This document shows, piece by piece, positions 1 through 12,267 of a DNA stretch of 64,000 nucleotides. Origin of the DNA: Megaleporinus macrocephalus (lineage: Eukaryota > Chordata > Actinopteri > Characiformes > Anostomidae); the NCBI GenBank assembly GCA_021613375.1, contig CM038711.1:14036576-14100575 (forward strand), written 5' to 3'. The notes under the pieces are model-generated. The model did not search any database. It saw only the letters and a list, made by a program, of their open reading frames with translations, and was not told the origin of the DNA. The position numbers and the translations under genes are program-made. How positions within the stretch are numbered: position 1 is the stretch's first letter; every line of letters starts with the position of its first letter.

Positions 1-119
1 TGCAAAAGTTTGAGCACCGGTTGTCAAATTACATGAAAGCTAATGCAAAATGTGCACAGAACTAACTTTAACATGTATTTGCTTTTATTTTAATATATCG
101 TCGCTGTGCAAAGAAAAAT

Positions 120-350
120 AAGTATCTCCAAAATGGCACCTTTCTAGGATAGGAGACAATTATACTTTACTTTTAATAAAAGGCAATGGAACCAGATGTT
201 ATTTTTAATTTTAGAGCATTTCTATTGGTCCAATCATCATGCAATTTGTACACAATGTAAACGGCTGCTGCCACATTCAAATGATTTAGAAAAATCTAAA
301 TTGACAAACAGAGATACATGTTTTTCTAAGGACAGCGATGATATATATGG
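120..350 (+). repeat. Interspersed repeat, copy 1 of a pair
   Basis: Shares ordered blocks with 32950-33160, including ccaaaatggca, a stretch ending gcatttctattggtcca, and cagcgatg. The two copies are highly diverged but collinear and in the same orientation. The class is unknown; it is probably a non-autonomous DNA element common in fish. The first 20 bases of the window (tgcaaaagtttgagcacc) resemble a separate transposon terminus. Confidence 0.5.
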
Positions 351-639
351 TATCCAGCGTGTCCCAAGTTGGCTGGTTATTTCAGCATTGTCTGGCTTCT
401 AACTAACAATTCATCTTTTTTTCCCAATAAACTCTTAAAATCCCCCATAGAATCGAGATTTTAAGGTTCAAAAAGTTAATTAAAAAGTCCCAGACCCCTT
501 GGCACCTTGAGCTTATTTGACTAATTAGGCAGATGTAGAGAATACTCTGACCCTTGAGAGATGCTTGTAGAGTGCTTACTCACGCCATGAGCATTTCAGC
601 TCACTGTGGATCAAAAGATAAAAAACAGTGCTTGTAATT

Positions 640-1000
640 TTTGCTGTTTGAAATGTCTTCAAGAAATGGAGGTTAAGCAGAACACAAGTTTTGAAATCTT
701 TGATACAGCTGGTCAAAGATTGGTTGAAAATGCAAAGCAAAACCCCCACATCACTGCCAACAACCTACAGGAAAAAAAAATCTGAAGTATGTAAAATATC
801 AAGATTCACCCCATGATTTTTGGAACTAAGTGTTGTGAAAAATCTAGCTCTTCCGCTACAACAACTAAAAGTATGTTCAGCAACACTTGATCAGAGGAAC
901 ACACAAATCTATTATGCTTTGGGCTTGTGTTGCAGTAAGTATCACAGAAATTATTGCGGAGATAAAAGGAAGAAGGGGTTCTATTTAATATTAACTATCA
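640..1000 (+). pseudogene. Tc1-like transposase relic
   Basis: Tc1/mariner transposases cut and paste DNA at TA sites. Positions 714-770 read QRLVENAKQNPHITANNLQ, the linker/second helix-turn-helix segment typical of fish Tc1 transposases (the usual motif is close to KNPRITAxxLQ). Farther on, near 910-935, a frame reads MLWACVAA, resembling the Tc1 motif around VWGCxSA. Stops and frameshifts separate the blocks, and the inverted terminal repeats are not recognisable. It is dead and old. The family is fairly sure; the limits are approximate. Confidence 0.6.
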
Positions 1001-1117
1001 GTGAAGAAACAGATGTAGAAATAAGGGGCTGTATAACAAGGCAAACACAATTCACCAAGAGTTAATTCAGGAAAGGCAAATCTGAATATTTCCCAAATAT
1101 ATATATATATTGGGCAT

Positions 1118-1224
1118 AACAAACTGCAAAACACTTCTAGTTCAAAAATATTCAGAGATTGTCGTACATGGACAGCATGAAGCTGCAGATGTTAATATTA
1201 TATATAAGTGTTTTGCAGTTTGTT
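1118..1224. repeat. Perfect 19-bp inverted repeat (hairpin or small foldback)
   Basis: aacaaactgcaaaacactt at 1118-1136 is exactly inverted at 1206-1224, leaving a 69-bp spacer. A second 'gtttgttaatag/gtttgttaat' repeat follows. It could be the termini of a small MITE inserted in the adjacent Tc1 relic, or a cruciform-forming sequence. Confidence 0.75.
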
Positions 1225-1983
1225 AATAGTTTGTTAATATTTTAACAAACATCTGTTAGCTGCACGAGTATGAAAAAAAAAAATATTAAGCATGATTATC
1301 TGACTACAAGAAAGCTTTGAAAGCTGGGAATTCTCCAATACGTTAAATGCAGCAAAAAAACTAAACTGTAATTTATGCTTCAAGCTAAGATGCAACTTTT
1401 TTCTACTAGAACATCAACAAAACGTGTGATTTTAGCAGCAGTGCACAAACTATCACCTCCATCTGTGAAGTGTGATGTACCTTTTGAGCCACTAGGTGGA
1501 GCTCCAATTCTGCAACTATTTCCAAGAACCACTGCTCAGCTCGCGGAGAGATTACCTTTATCAACCAGTGATTTACAGCAAGGCTATTTCAGAGCAAGAT
1601 TATCTGCTGAGAAGAGGAACGCCACACTACACAAAGACTGAGCTCAAGGCTCATAGCATGCTTTGTCTAAAACAACTCTTGTGGCCTTGAAAACTTCAGC
1701 CGGTTTTCTCCTGACAAGGGCACGACCAACAATATTGTGACCTCTACTTTGTTGAAACTGAAACACTTTCACATAGAGTTGGGTAAAATGATGAAATGCT
1801 ATAATTTAATAACATAATCATGTATTAACTGATTCATTTATAGTTGACTCAACTGATACATTAATTAAGGTAGATCATTCATTTCTTATAACCAAGGCTA
1901 CTCACAAGGTTCTGGCGTACTGTTAATACCCAGAATAAATAAAGGTACATAAGGGGTAACCTTTTCTTATAAAGCCCCCCAGC

Positions 1984-2700
1984 TTTTGGAATAACCTTCC
2001 AATCAGTGTTTGCGATGCAGACACAGCCTTAATCTTTAAATCTAGACTAAAAACCTACATGTTCAGTCATGCGTTGGTAACTAGCTTGTCTGTTAGATAA
2101 AAGGTGCAGATTAGGGGGTTCACTGACTGAGAGTATTATGGTTAATTGAAAATGTTGGTGCTGTCATCCCACTGCTCTTATGTGCTTACCCAAGTTTACT
2201 GATGGTGGAGCGAAGGAGAGCTGATATTTCAGGAAGCCATCCCGTGTGGTGTAATGTTAAATGGTTGCCCACCCTGTGATCTGATGCCGCTTCTTTGTCT
2301 GCCCTAACTGGGTTCCCCTGTTTGCCTGCACACTGAACCAGTTTTCCCATCATGGAGCTTTGTGCTGTCCAGTGTCCAGTGTGGAAAGCTAGTCTGGCAC
2401 TGGCACCTTCAAAGATTCCATCTGCTTACTTAATCACAGATGTTTTCTTCTCCTGCTCTCATCAATCCTTTCTTCTCTTCCTTCCTGCCTCTATATTCAT
2501 GTATTCACCAAGTAGTCAGTCTTATTCTTATTATATTTGTTTTGCTATCCGGTGTCCAACTAAAGGATGGGTTCCCCTTTTTGAGTTTGGTTCTTCTGGA
2601 GGTTTCTTCCACTTGATCTGAGGGAGTTTGTTCTTGCCCCTGTTGCACCTGGCTTGCTCAACGAGGGGGCTTTGTGACAACAACTACATAAATAAATTAA
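1984..2700 (+). pseudogene. L2-like LINE: C-terminal tail of the reverse transcriptase ORF plus 3' UTR
   Basis: Non-LTR retrotransposons copy themselves through a reverse transcriptase. From 1984 the frame reads FWNNLP, then FKSRLKTYMF at about 2035-2065, the usual C-terminal tail of L2/CR1-type ORF2 proteins. About 600 bases of non-coding 3' sequence follow, ending near 'ggctttgtgacaacaactac ataaataaatta', the typical fish LINE end in which aaagctgctttgtgacaa precedes a short A/T-rich tail. The copy is 5'-truncated at about 1970, as expected for LINE insertion. The same 3' motif occurs in reverse at 48345-48600. Confidence 0.65.
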
Positions 2701-3224
2701 CCCTGACCTTAACCCATAGATATACCTAATGTACTACACCATTAACAATTCATTAAAACAGGACCAACTGCTAAACAGATAAAGCCGTGCTGCAGTTTTC
2801 CACATTTAAACAGGGGCATGCATGATTTGGAAGCTGTAGCTGCATCAGAGTCACTAAATAATAACAGTGGTTAATGGGTTAATTTAAGACTGCCTGAGCC
2901 ACAGCACTATTTTGACTATTTATAATCTGTAAACACATGATTTATTGAACTTACAGCGAAAACTACCACACAATGCAAATAACCAGTTAGCTGGTAAAGT
3001 TAGCTAAGCTTCTAAGCAAAAATGCAGGCGTATTAATCTTCCCCAGCTTAAGCTACAAAAGTCAGAGGCCACCTTCATTTCATTTCTGGTCAACATCAGA
3101 AATTAGGTAGAAGCTATTCATGTTTCCCGTTTTTAACAATGGAGTGAAAAATATAAAAGACATCAGGACACCTAACATACTGCACCAGACCTGGTAGACC
3201 ACCAACACTTTACCATCAATAGCA

Positions 3225-3425
3225 CTTCCAGTTTTCATATTTAAGAGAATAAGAAAAGTTGCACTCCTTGGACCTGAAAAAAGCCACAGGTTGTTTCTGT
3301 CCATTCTTCCACAGTAAGAAGACAACTCAACACTCTGGGTCTGAAAGGATGTGTAGCTGCCGAGCGGACCTGACTGAGAAAAGAAGACGTGAAGCAGAAA
3401 CTGTAACCAACGTCTAAGACTGACT
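3225..3425 (+). pseudogene. Tc1-like transposase fragment
   Basis: Positions 3311-3366 read TVRRQLNTLGLKGCVAA, the second helix-turn-helix and GRxA-like linker region of fish Tc1 transposases. A stop follows within ten codons, then LRKEDVKQKL continues the homology. Only about 60 codons are recognisable. Apparent ORFs on the opposite strand here are shadows. Confidence 0.6.
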
Positions 3426-3429
3426 GTCT

Positions 3430-6400
3430 AAACTTTCTTTGATTCAACACCTACTGTATGCATTTGTGAATGTTAGAAAGTGGAATTTGTGAGTGCAGTG
3501 CAGTTTCATACCAGCTAATAAGCTAACAAAGCTAACTAGCCAGCAAGCTACATGATTAGCAACCAAAAAACTATTAAACTGTTAACTGTGACTACTACAA
3601 ATAGATCCTACTGGTGGTTCCAAATGGTTAACCATCTGCAATGAAATGGAACGGTCCATATACATGAATTGTGTTATCTTCTAAGTTAGCTGTCTGTTTT
3701 CACTTATAGCTTCGTTAAATACATTACAGAATTAGTATCCTGTTGTATCAGCGAAGCGAGATTTTTGCAGTTATCTAATTGTAATGTAACCTCTGACTAA
3801 TCACTGGCTAACTCGTGTAGTTTTTCCATTATCTGATTGCTTAAGTGCATCTCAATGTGGTGAATAGATTACTGACAAAATCAGATTTTCAGCAGTTATC
3901 AAATTATTAAGAGCATGTAAACAGACGGACTGATTTGTCCTACAGAAGGTCTAAAAATAACAGCCATTAACTATATAGTAACAAGTTGCTGATTGGTCAG
4001 CACATAACAACATAATATTGTTTTACTTATTTATTTTGACTACTGTTAGATTTTTTCCCCCATGTGTCTACCTACATATACAATTAAGATTTTTAGATTT
4101 TTTTTAATGTTCTAAAACTTAGAAAAGAACATTTTCAAATAACAGTTTTCATGGTATGTCTATGTACGGTTTTGTAGAGATATTTACAAAGCTAGCTTGC
4201 TCTAGTCATGGCCCGTCCTCTCTCCTTATATAATTTTGTACCAAAAGAGGTGATAGTGAGTCATTGTAGTGTCAATCGCCATCAGTCCAATATGAATGTA
4301 TTTGAGGTATTCTAACCTTTTTATTGATCATATTGAAGGTGCTGCTCCTGGTCAATTAAAGTTAACGCAACGATGGCTGAAGCACTGTGGAAGCAACCCC
4401 ATCCCATTAACAACTACTGTTTGTAGCAAATGAATGAAGTTGTATTAATAGAAGAAAACAAATGTTAACAGTTTGATGTGGAACTCGAACATTTCTTCTG
4501 GACTGGTAGGTAAACAGCTGTTAATACTAACTACAGCTGTCCCAAACACATTTTTTCACTCCGGAGCTTCAGATATTCCAATATTCAAAGTTGCTCTCTA
4601 GGCAAATGGCGGGCTGAAAAAATCATTCAGAAAATCTCCACCCAACACCTACGATTGAAAGCACCATCTGTCTGTGAGCTTCAACCACTGTGAAATCTCC
4701 AGGTGAGCTGCTTTCCTCACAGTGCCCTGCAGTGCTTACAGCACAGCTATGCTCCATCTATTTGGCCCACTAGCCTCTCTTAGTAGTGGGCTAGGGTGTA
4801 ATAGCAAAATTCATGTACAGGTTAATGGTGCTTCATGGAAGTGGTCTATCTCTAGGTACAAAGGGCATACATGGTGGTCCTAGTCGGGGTCCAGGTATGT
4901 CCAGTTTGCAGCTGCCCTGGGAATACATGCAGTCACCTACTTGTAAGTAGTTCAGATATTTAAAGAGTAGAATCTTACGTTGGGTTGTTTTAGGTTAATG
5001 CATATGAGGACTTACATGCATAAGAGCCTGTATACGGGTGGAGTGGTGGATTTTTTGGAGCAGAGCAGTGGACTGTGTTAGCACTACAGAGTGATGTGCT
5101 CAGCAAATTAAAAATAAAGCCACAATATGGACCGTACCTCAGTGTGGAGAATGAATTTGACAGGTTACATCATTTAACAAATTTCTGCTTTAAGAACAAA
5201 CAGTTGTTGCTCCATTACAGTCCATTTTTAAGGCTTTTTCAAAAGTGGCACTGCTGGTGAAGTGAGCTCATTCCACTTTTTCCCTAATCTCAGCTACGAT
5301 ACAAAACGATAATGTGCGTCATGAAAATGTACATGTTTCATGATATGCTTTTCCATTTCCCATCCCTACATTATTGAGTAGGAGTCACAGTTTATCTGTT
5401 TTCCCCCAGCTAAGTGAGAGCACTGATGCAATACTAATCAGAGTTAATGCTAATTTCCTACCTAAACAGGCTCTGCACTTCTTTCACTGCTTGACAGACA
5501 GGTAGCCTTTATAAATACTGATGCTCTTGAATGGCTCAGGAGACGCCTGTCAGTGAGCCCACCTGTCGTGCTATCTTTATTTCTGCCATCGCTCTTCCAC
5601 AGCTGATGCGTCTGAGCGCTTTTCAGAGCTAAAGCTGCGGGGCAGCAAAAAGCAGCACTCTCGGAGCCAGACAGCTGAAGTAATTCTCTGACCTCTCACA
5701 GTCAAACAGGTTCTGAGTCCGTTCAGAGCGCTTTTGCCTGGAGGCAAAAACATGGCTTACTCTATTAGTTATTATTGCATTAGTACGTTTCCTGTAGCGC
5801 TATCGGTTCGATCTCCAGCAGCCCTCGTCACACTCCACTTCTACAACGGCTTCATGACTTGACCATTGCCGAAAGCAGGACCTGGCCACACCTTGTCTGT
5901 GGACTGTCAGAATAACTTTGCTTATGCTAACAACGAGGGTTTAGTGAATTACTTTGCCAAAGGTGAGAATCAAATTTATAAATCAGTGATACACAACATG
6001 GCCAATAGTATGTAGACAGTATGTATATGAAGTTGCTCTTACTTTGCAGCTGTAACAGCCTCCAATCTTCTGGGAATGCTTTTTTTTAACAATATTTTTT
6101 AGTGATGCAACAAGAGAGTAGGCCGTTTTTACAAGCCACGCTTTTCAGCACTCAGCGGTGCTGCTCTGAAAACTTTGTGGCTAATCTGCTCTTGCTCCAA
6201 AATGCTTCCTTTTCACAATAATAGCACTTAAGAGTCGAGTGGGCAGATTGAGCAGGGCAGAAATCTCACAAACTGACTGGTACAGACAGCCTCCATGCCA
6301 GAGCTCATTACTGTGGAACTGCTACTTATATATCTGAAGCTTCAAATGTAATGGTTTGAATATTTTACTGCTTTTACAATTAGTCCTAACGAATTCAGTA

Positions 6401-6950
6401 GAATGGTCAATATACAGTAGATGCTGCCTTGTGCTGCCCAGTGTGCCTTTTAAAAACTCTTGCAGTGGGCACCTACATGTGTTTCCTCTTCGATTATTGG
6501 ACGCATGGGCTTAGTTTAAACTGTTCGGGCCAGACAGAAGGTTCGATCTGTAGTCCTAATGCCAGTCCAACCTGGAAGATCCGCACTAACGAAGGATCAA
6601 GTGAAAAGCTTCAACTAAGGAAAGCAAGGGGGTGCCCAGAGCCAGAAGAACGGGTCAAAGCTTTGCAGAGAGGAAGTAGCTAGTGAAACCAGAGAGCCAC
6701 TGTTTATTTTGCTTCCCATGGCCCTCGCATTAACCTCAAACTTAATCTAAATGGCTACTGTTACAGCCTGGCTAAACATTATGCTCAAGCAATCTCATCC
6801 TGGTTGAACCACGCTGACAAAAGACTCCGAAAGGACACGGGGCAAAAAGCTCCACAGCTACGCAGCAAAATCAATAAATAATTTCACCGCCAGGTTTCTG
6901 TATCTCTTCTCCTCCACCACACCCAGGGAAATGATCTTTTCAAAGAAAAC
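3430..6950. other. Gene-free intronic stretch
   Basis: No exon, transposase or tandem array recognised. The sequence is AT-rich with short direct and inverted repeats (for example agctaac clusters near 3500-3560). A somewhat GC-richer, non-repetitive block lies at 5540-5700. Reading frames are short and not conserved-looking. Confidence 0.5.

Positions 6951-6953
<3 letters not shown>

Positions 6954-7021
<68 letters not shown>
6954..7021. repeat. (TA)n microsatellite
   Basis: Uninterrupted TA/AT dinucleotide run of 68 bases. Confidence 0.97.
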
Positions 7022-7024
<3 letters not shown>

Positions 7025-7601
7025 TCTATATTTTGAGGGATTCTGTGTAAAAACCCCAAAGAATCAAACAAATGAATAAATATATTAGATGGTGCTTTGA
7101 TAGGCAATCCATTTTCCCTCCAGGTTTGTCTATTTTTTATTAGAGTGTAAAGGAACATGACAACATACTGCCGTGCCTGATGACATTTTTCGCAGGAAGT
7201 GAGTGCTGCTTAAGCCCGTGAGAAAACAAACACATGCATGAACCCATGCACTCGTGCACACGTACGCAGAAACACAGAGCGGAATAAAAAGTTGAAGCTG
7301 TCACTGAAGTCCCGCCAGAGTCAGCCTGATAACGTCATCACACTGCCGTTTAAAGCATAAGATTCACAAGAAGCACCACATGTACATATAGACAATACTG
7401 TGTGAAAGTGAGGGACCACCAGTCATTTAGTTCATTTCCAGTAATAAAAGGCCACTGCAGCCATTTTACTAGTTATGGAAACTCTTGTTTTTTAAACTTA
7501 TCTTGCTGTAACTTTCCCCTTTTCTTACGTAAGTGCATTATAGAATATCTGATCTCCTCAAAAATCTGTCCTGAAAAACTACTCAGTGTCTGTTTTGAAA
7601 T

Positions 7602-9035
7602 GAAATTATTAGAGATGGAAGGATCGATCAGCTATGTATCAGTATCGATCGATTTGTAATCAAAATATGAGATCGACGATCGGCCAATATTTCTCCAGTT
7701 TAGCCGATCCCGAAAGCCAATTGATGGTGTTTAACAAATGAGCCTAAATTCTGTGTTTCCAACTAGCATTTCATCCAGGAAGAGGAGCCCTCCGTGAACC
7801 CCCCCCACCGATCAGTGCTTTTGAGACCGATTCCGATAGCCGATCACCTTTCAGCGCGATCGGCTGTTAGCCGATACCGATAGAGGGCGGAGTATACGTC
7901 ACGGCGGGGCTACATGTAGTTATTTTAGTGTAAGCAAGTCATGAAACATGGTCAAAACTGCTTTTTTACCATTTTAACGAGCTCATGTGAAACAGCATAA
8001 TATTTTTTAACAAAATTACCAGTAAATAAACAAAGTAAATCAAACAAATATCCCCAATACTGTAATCATTCAATTTAAACCCTTAATTTAAAACTAAAAA
8101 GCTAATTAAATACATGCAGTAAAAACTGCAGTAACTGAACGCATTAAATGTAGATCTTGAATTGTTGCTGCTGTACTGTTCGTACCAGTCAGATCTGGTC
8201 TGCTCTGGATTATTATCTATTCTGTGCGTGCTAGCTCTGCTGTTTGCTGGTACTCACTGTATTTAGCGGTGTGCAGTGTCGCATCAGATCAGTAGTGTTA
8301 AATGTCTTTGTCTTGGTTCCTCAACGAGACACACTAATTTTACTAATTTAAAATAATGCCTGGATGAGCCTGTCACTTTGGTAAACAACTGCCAGACGGA
8401 CATGCTTTCTTTCAGCTCTTTTTTTTTCTGTGACCTCGCTGCTTTAGTCAGTCTGTTGAAAATGAAAGGGTATGTATTTCCACCTAGCGGTTCTGATAGG
8501 AATTGCAGGGAGGGGGGTTCTCTGCTTCCTGGATGAAACGGTAGCTGGAAATACAGAAATTAGGCTCATTTGTTTAACGCCATCGATCTGCTCTCGGGAT
8601 CGGCTCAAAATTGGAGAAATATCGGCCAATCAGTGATTGCATATTTTGATTAAAAATCGGCTGATACCGAAACATAGCCGATCGATTCTTCCATCTCTAC
8701 ATTTAACACTACTAATATAACTCATATAGCACTTAAGAGTACACCACGTGGCTGAATACAGTGTGATTATCAGCAAACAGCAGCTAGCACAAAACAAATA
8801 ACCCAGAAAACCTTACAGACCACATTTGACTGGTACGAACAGTACGGCAGCAGCAACAACCAGAGAGCTAAAAGAACCTCAGCCAAAGTGATTGAGTTTA
8901 TAGCGCTAGATAACCATGTTTCGACCAAGTTTCATGACTTGCTTGCGCTAATAATTAGCCTGCCGTGGCGTATAGTCCCGCCCTCGTATCGGAATCGGCC
9001 TTAAAAACGCTGATTGGTCCATCTCTGGAAATTAT
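7602..9035. mobile_element. Composite hAT-like non-autonomous element with 8-bp TSD
   Basis: The element runs from TAGAGATGG (7610) to CCATCTCTG (ending 9027), flanked by the direct repeat gaaattat at 7602-7609 and 9028-9035, the 8-bp TSD length of hAT transposons. About 100 bp at the left end are inverted at about 8580-8695 (ending CCATCTCTA), so a complete copy seems to end at 8695, but the bases after 8695 (catttaac) do not match the TSD. The segment 8696-9027 is part of a second copy in opposite orientation: its reverse complement matches about 7870-7960 and 8160-8310. No transposase is encoded. A related copy of the internal part lies at 20790-21320. Confidence 0.75.
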
Positions 9036-9576
9036 ATAAATAAGGGGTGATTCTTGACTTCTGCACAGTACTGTTTCAAAAAGTAATAAGTTAATACTGA
9101 AAAAGAAGTAAGAAGAAAGAAACAAATACATGAGTTACAGCTGAAGACGAATGCAACACCAAACTGGTATTTCTTCTGTTATGTGGACTATATATTTTCT
9201 TGTTTTCTTTAGTGCAACACCACATGTCTCAGCCTCATCACACAGTTTGACAGTGTATGCTTTCTGCATTTTCATCTACTAATGTTCTCTTATCACAATA
9301 CCCAGCACGCATTGCACAAGTACATCAAACAGTCACTGAGAGTCCTCCCCACTGTGATAAAGAAATGTAGTGATGTAGAGGCTAACAAATCCAGACGTGA
9401 TGTTCAGCTTTCTAGCAGTCACGTTAGCTGTCTGTCTACCTTCTTCACATGCCAACACATTTCAAACAGGCTGCCCTCATGTACAGGCCTGAAGGCTTCA
9501 AATGCTCCTCCCACCTTCAAGATATATCATCAGAAGGCATTTTCTTTTAAAGAGAAAATCTCTCTGTTGGGACTGT

Positions 9577-10290
9577 TGTAGTACCACTGCATGAGTAGGA
9601 CAGGTAGCACTGCAGGATGATAGCAGGTAGCACTGCAGGAGGAGAGCAGGTAGCACTGCATGAGGAGAGCAGGTAGCACTGCAGGAGGAGAGCAGGTAGC
9701 ACTGCAGGAGGAGAGCAGGTAGCACTGCAGGAGGACAGCAGGTAGCACTGCAGGAGGAGAGCAGGTAGCACTGCAGGAGGACAGCAGGTAGCACTGCAGG
9801 AGGACAGCAGGTAGCACTGCAGGATGATAGCAGGTAGCACTGCAGGAGGACAGCAGGTAGCACTGCAGGATGAGAGCAGGTAGCACTGCAGGATGATAGC
9901 AGGTAGCACTGCAGGAGGAGAGAGCAGGTAGCACTGGAGGATGAGAGCAGGTAGCACTGCAGGAGGAGAACAGGTAGCACTGCAGGTGGACAGCAGGTAG
10001 CACTGCAGGAGGAGAGCAGGTAGCACTGCAGGAGGACAGCAGGTAGCACTGCAGGATGAGAGCAGGTAGCACTGCAGGAGGAGAACAGGTAGCACTGCAG
10101 ATGGACAGCAGGTAGCACTGCAGGAGCAGAGCAGGTAGCACTGCAGGATGATAGCAGGTAGCACTGCAGGAGGAGAGCAGGTAGCACTGCAGGAGGACAG
10201 CAGGTAGCACTGCAGGAGGAGAGCAGGTAGCACTGCAGGAGGAGAGCAGGTAGCACTGCAGGAGGAGAGCTGGCATCACAGCAGGAGGAT
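9577..10290. repeat. 23-bp minisatellite, about 30 units
   Basis: Tandem units with core gcaggtagcactgcagga followed by a variable end (ggaga, ggaca, tgata, tgaga, ggagaa). The period is 23 bp, with one 25-bp unit near 9910-9935. Because 23 is not a multiple of 3 and no frame of the minus-strand unit contains a stop, all three minus frames stay open for 228-260 codons and encode the same 23-residue Cys/Leu/Pro-rich repeat in different phases. These are not genes. Confidence 0.95.
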
Positions 10291-11830
10291 GGGATTGTTC
10301 ATGCCCTTCCAACCATTGTCGGACATTTCAAGGCGTGCAACTTGTCACATTGTCTTGCTGGAAGATCCTATCCGCCCAAGGGAAGACAATCAGCATGTAT
10401 GGGTGACCTGCAAGGATGGATTAATACCCAAAATCGTTTGAGAGTGTCTTCCGCATGGATGAGTGGGCCCAGAATAAGCCACAAAACATTCCCCAGACCA
10501 TAACACAGCCACCATCAGCTTGTGCTCTTCCAGCAATAATAATGTGACTCAACTGTGTAGCGCTACAATATCTAGACGCCACTGCTAACAGAAGCTATTA
10601 TCCCAAATTATCCAGCTAACACAAAGCAACTACATCACATTTACCAGCAATGTTTTCAAGTTAGCAGTGAAACGTGGACATGATCTAAAAGTACTGCTTT
10701 AAAAATTTTCAGTGAAACTAAAAGAATCTCATATGTACTTGTATGTACCTGGTGCTCCTTAAACTGCTAATGGTAGGCCAGGTCACTAGCACCTATAGCC
10801 TGCTAGCCTACCATTAGCTACTAGGGAGCTAATGAAGTTCATTACATAGATTTTAATTTACATGCTGTAAATACATCCCAGAGACTGTGCAGCGTTAGTC
10901 AGTGAAATTTATGGAATTCACACTACATGTACACAGAAAAGTTCTGCTTTAATTTTATTGATAGATGACGACAAATGACTGACATGCACAAACACAGACA
11001 GACAGCTTGATGTAAGCAGCAGCAGCTAACAGAGCTTCACACACAGTATTTCAGTGCTATTTAATCAGTTAATTTAATCAGCACTTTCATCCGCTTCCTA
11101 TTCTCACTGTCACACAGTTCTAGCTCAGTGTTTGAGCGCTGTGATACATTACAATAACATTCGGATATCAGTTCTGCAGCAGTCGCATGACACTGACGTG
11201 AGTCTGGAACAAACAGAAACGCAAGAGCAGCGCTAAGAACAAAGCGGAAGCGCCAGTGCTGGCACATGTTTGTAGGAGCTGATGGGCATGGTGTCACGTG
11301 AAGACGGAGGCTGCTTGAGTTGCTGCAGTTCTTTGTAGCTTCTGTAACTCATGTTCAGCTCCAGCTTTCTGTTGTCTACAGAAATCCAAAATGCTCCCAT
11401 ACAGATGCGTTCAGTTTTTAGCTTTTTATTTTATTTTTTGTTGGCATGTTTGTTTTGAACTGAGGCGTGAACTGTTTGTGTTTTTGCAGCCACCTGTGAG
11501 CTTTACCTATGGGCTTTACTAAAGCTGGTTTAATGCCTTATTTATACAGTAGCCCCTGCAGAGATGCGTGCATCGGCAAGGAGTAATGCTGCCCTATCGA
11601 ACCGTACGTCTGATCAAAAGGCTGTATGTAAGAACACCATTCCCAATCAGACCACACATTCTGGAACTGGAACAGGGTGGATATCTCAAAACATACGGGA
11701 TGAGTTAGTGGACAAAGATCTGGCACAAAAATCATTCCATCACTGATCAACAACCTTAACAGAGAACACACTTCTGCTCATTTAAAAGCCCCATTATTGC
11801 ACTTGTTATGCTTTCCAGTGCAATAATAAG
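10290..11830. other. Gene-free stretch, possible old DNA-transposon text at 10300-10560
   Basis: 10300-10560 resembles dispersed fish repeat sequence (blocks such as cattccccagaccataacac), but I cannot name the family. The rest shows short inverted pieces (gctagcctaccattagctac near 10800) and no coding signal. Confidence 0.35.
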
Positions 11831-11831
11831 T

Positions 11832-11912
11832 GTGTTAATAATAATAATAATAACAATAATAATAATAATAGTTATTATTATACAAAAATATATAATAATA
11901 ATAATTATTATC
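11832..11912. repeat. (AAT)n microsatellite, imperfect
   Basis: Runs of aataataat interrupted by aac and gttattattat, forming an imperfect inverted pair of trinucleotide tracts. Confidence 0.9.
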
Positions 11913-12061
11913 TTAGTGGCAGCTTAAAGTGCTTTTACAGACAATTTTCATCAGTAATAACATAAACTTATTATAAAAGACAAAGTTTAAATGTATAGGT
12001 ACTACGATGTCAAAGTATGAATTAAATGCTTAAAGAGATACATCTTTAATTGCTTGTTAAC

Positions 12062-12243
12062 TGTCACGCCTTGCCTGTCCGCGTCTACCTGTTTACATCC
12101 TGTCAGTCTCTCATGCTTCTGTTTACGTCTTTTCCATGTGGTTTTGTTTTGATCATGTGCTCCTAGTGTCTCCACCTCCCACCCGTATCAGTGTCCAGGT
12201 GTTTCATGTTTTCTGTCCCGTTTTATATCCAGTGTTCAGTCTG
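12062..12243 (+). mobile_element. Solo-LTR-like fragment, 3'-truncated
   Basis: Starts TGTCACGCC and is pyrimidine-rich on this strand. It is collinear with the fuller copy at 26189-26592 (shared ctgttta, cgtctttt, tgtctccacctccc-like and aggtgttt blocks, then a tatat motif). It stops abruptly at the GATA repeat. Confidence 0.45.
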
Positions 12244-12246
12244 TTG

Positions 12247-12267
12247 TAGATAGATAGATAGATAGAT
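12247..12267. repeat. (GATA)5 microsatellite
   Basis: Five tandem taga/gata units directly at the broken end of the LTR-like fragment. Confidence 0.95.

Noticed and set aside
1375..1641. 88-codon plus-strand frame as a gene or Tc1 continuation
   Set aside because: It does not match Tc1 transposase motifs or any domain I recognise; probably unrelated intronic or repeat sequence.
9577..10290. CRISPR-like regular repeat pattern
   Set aside because: The repeat is contiguous with no unique spacers, and the genome is vertebrate.
9498..10312. Three overlapping 228-260-codon minus-strand frames rich in Cys/Leu/Pro
   Set aside because: They are the three frames of a 23-bp minisatellite lacking stops; the repeat explains them fully and there is no unique coding sequence.
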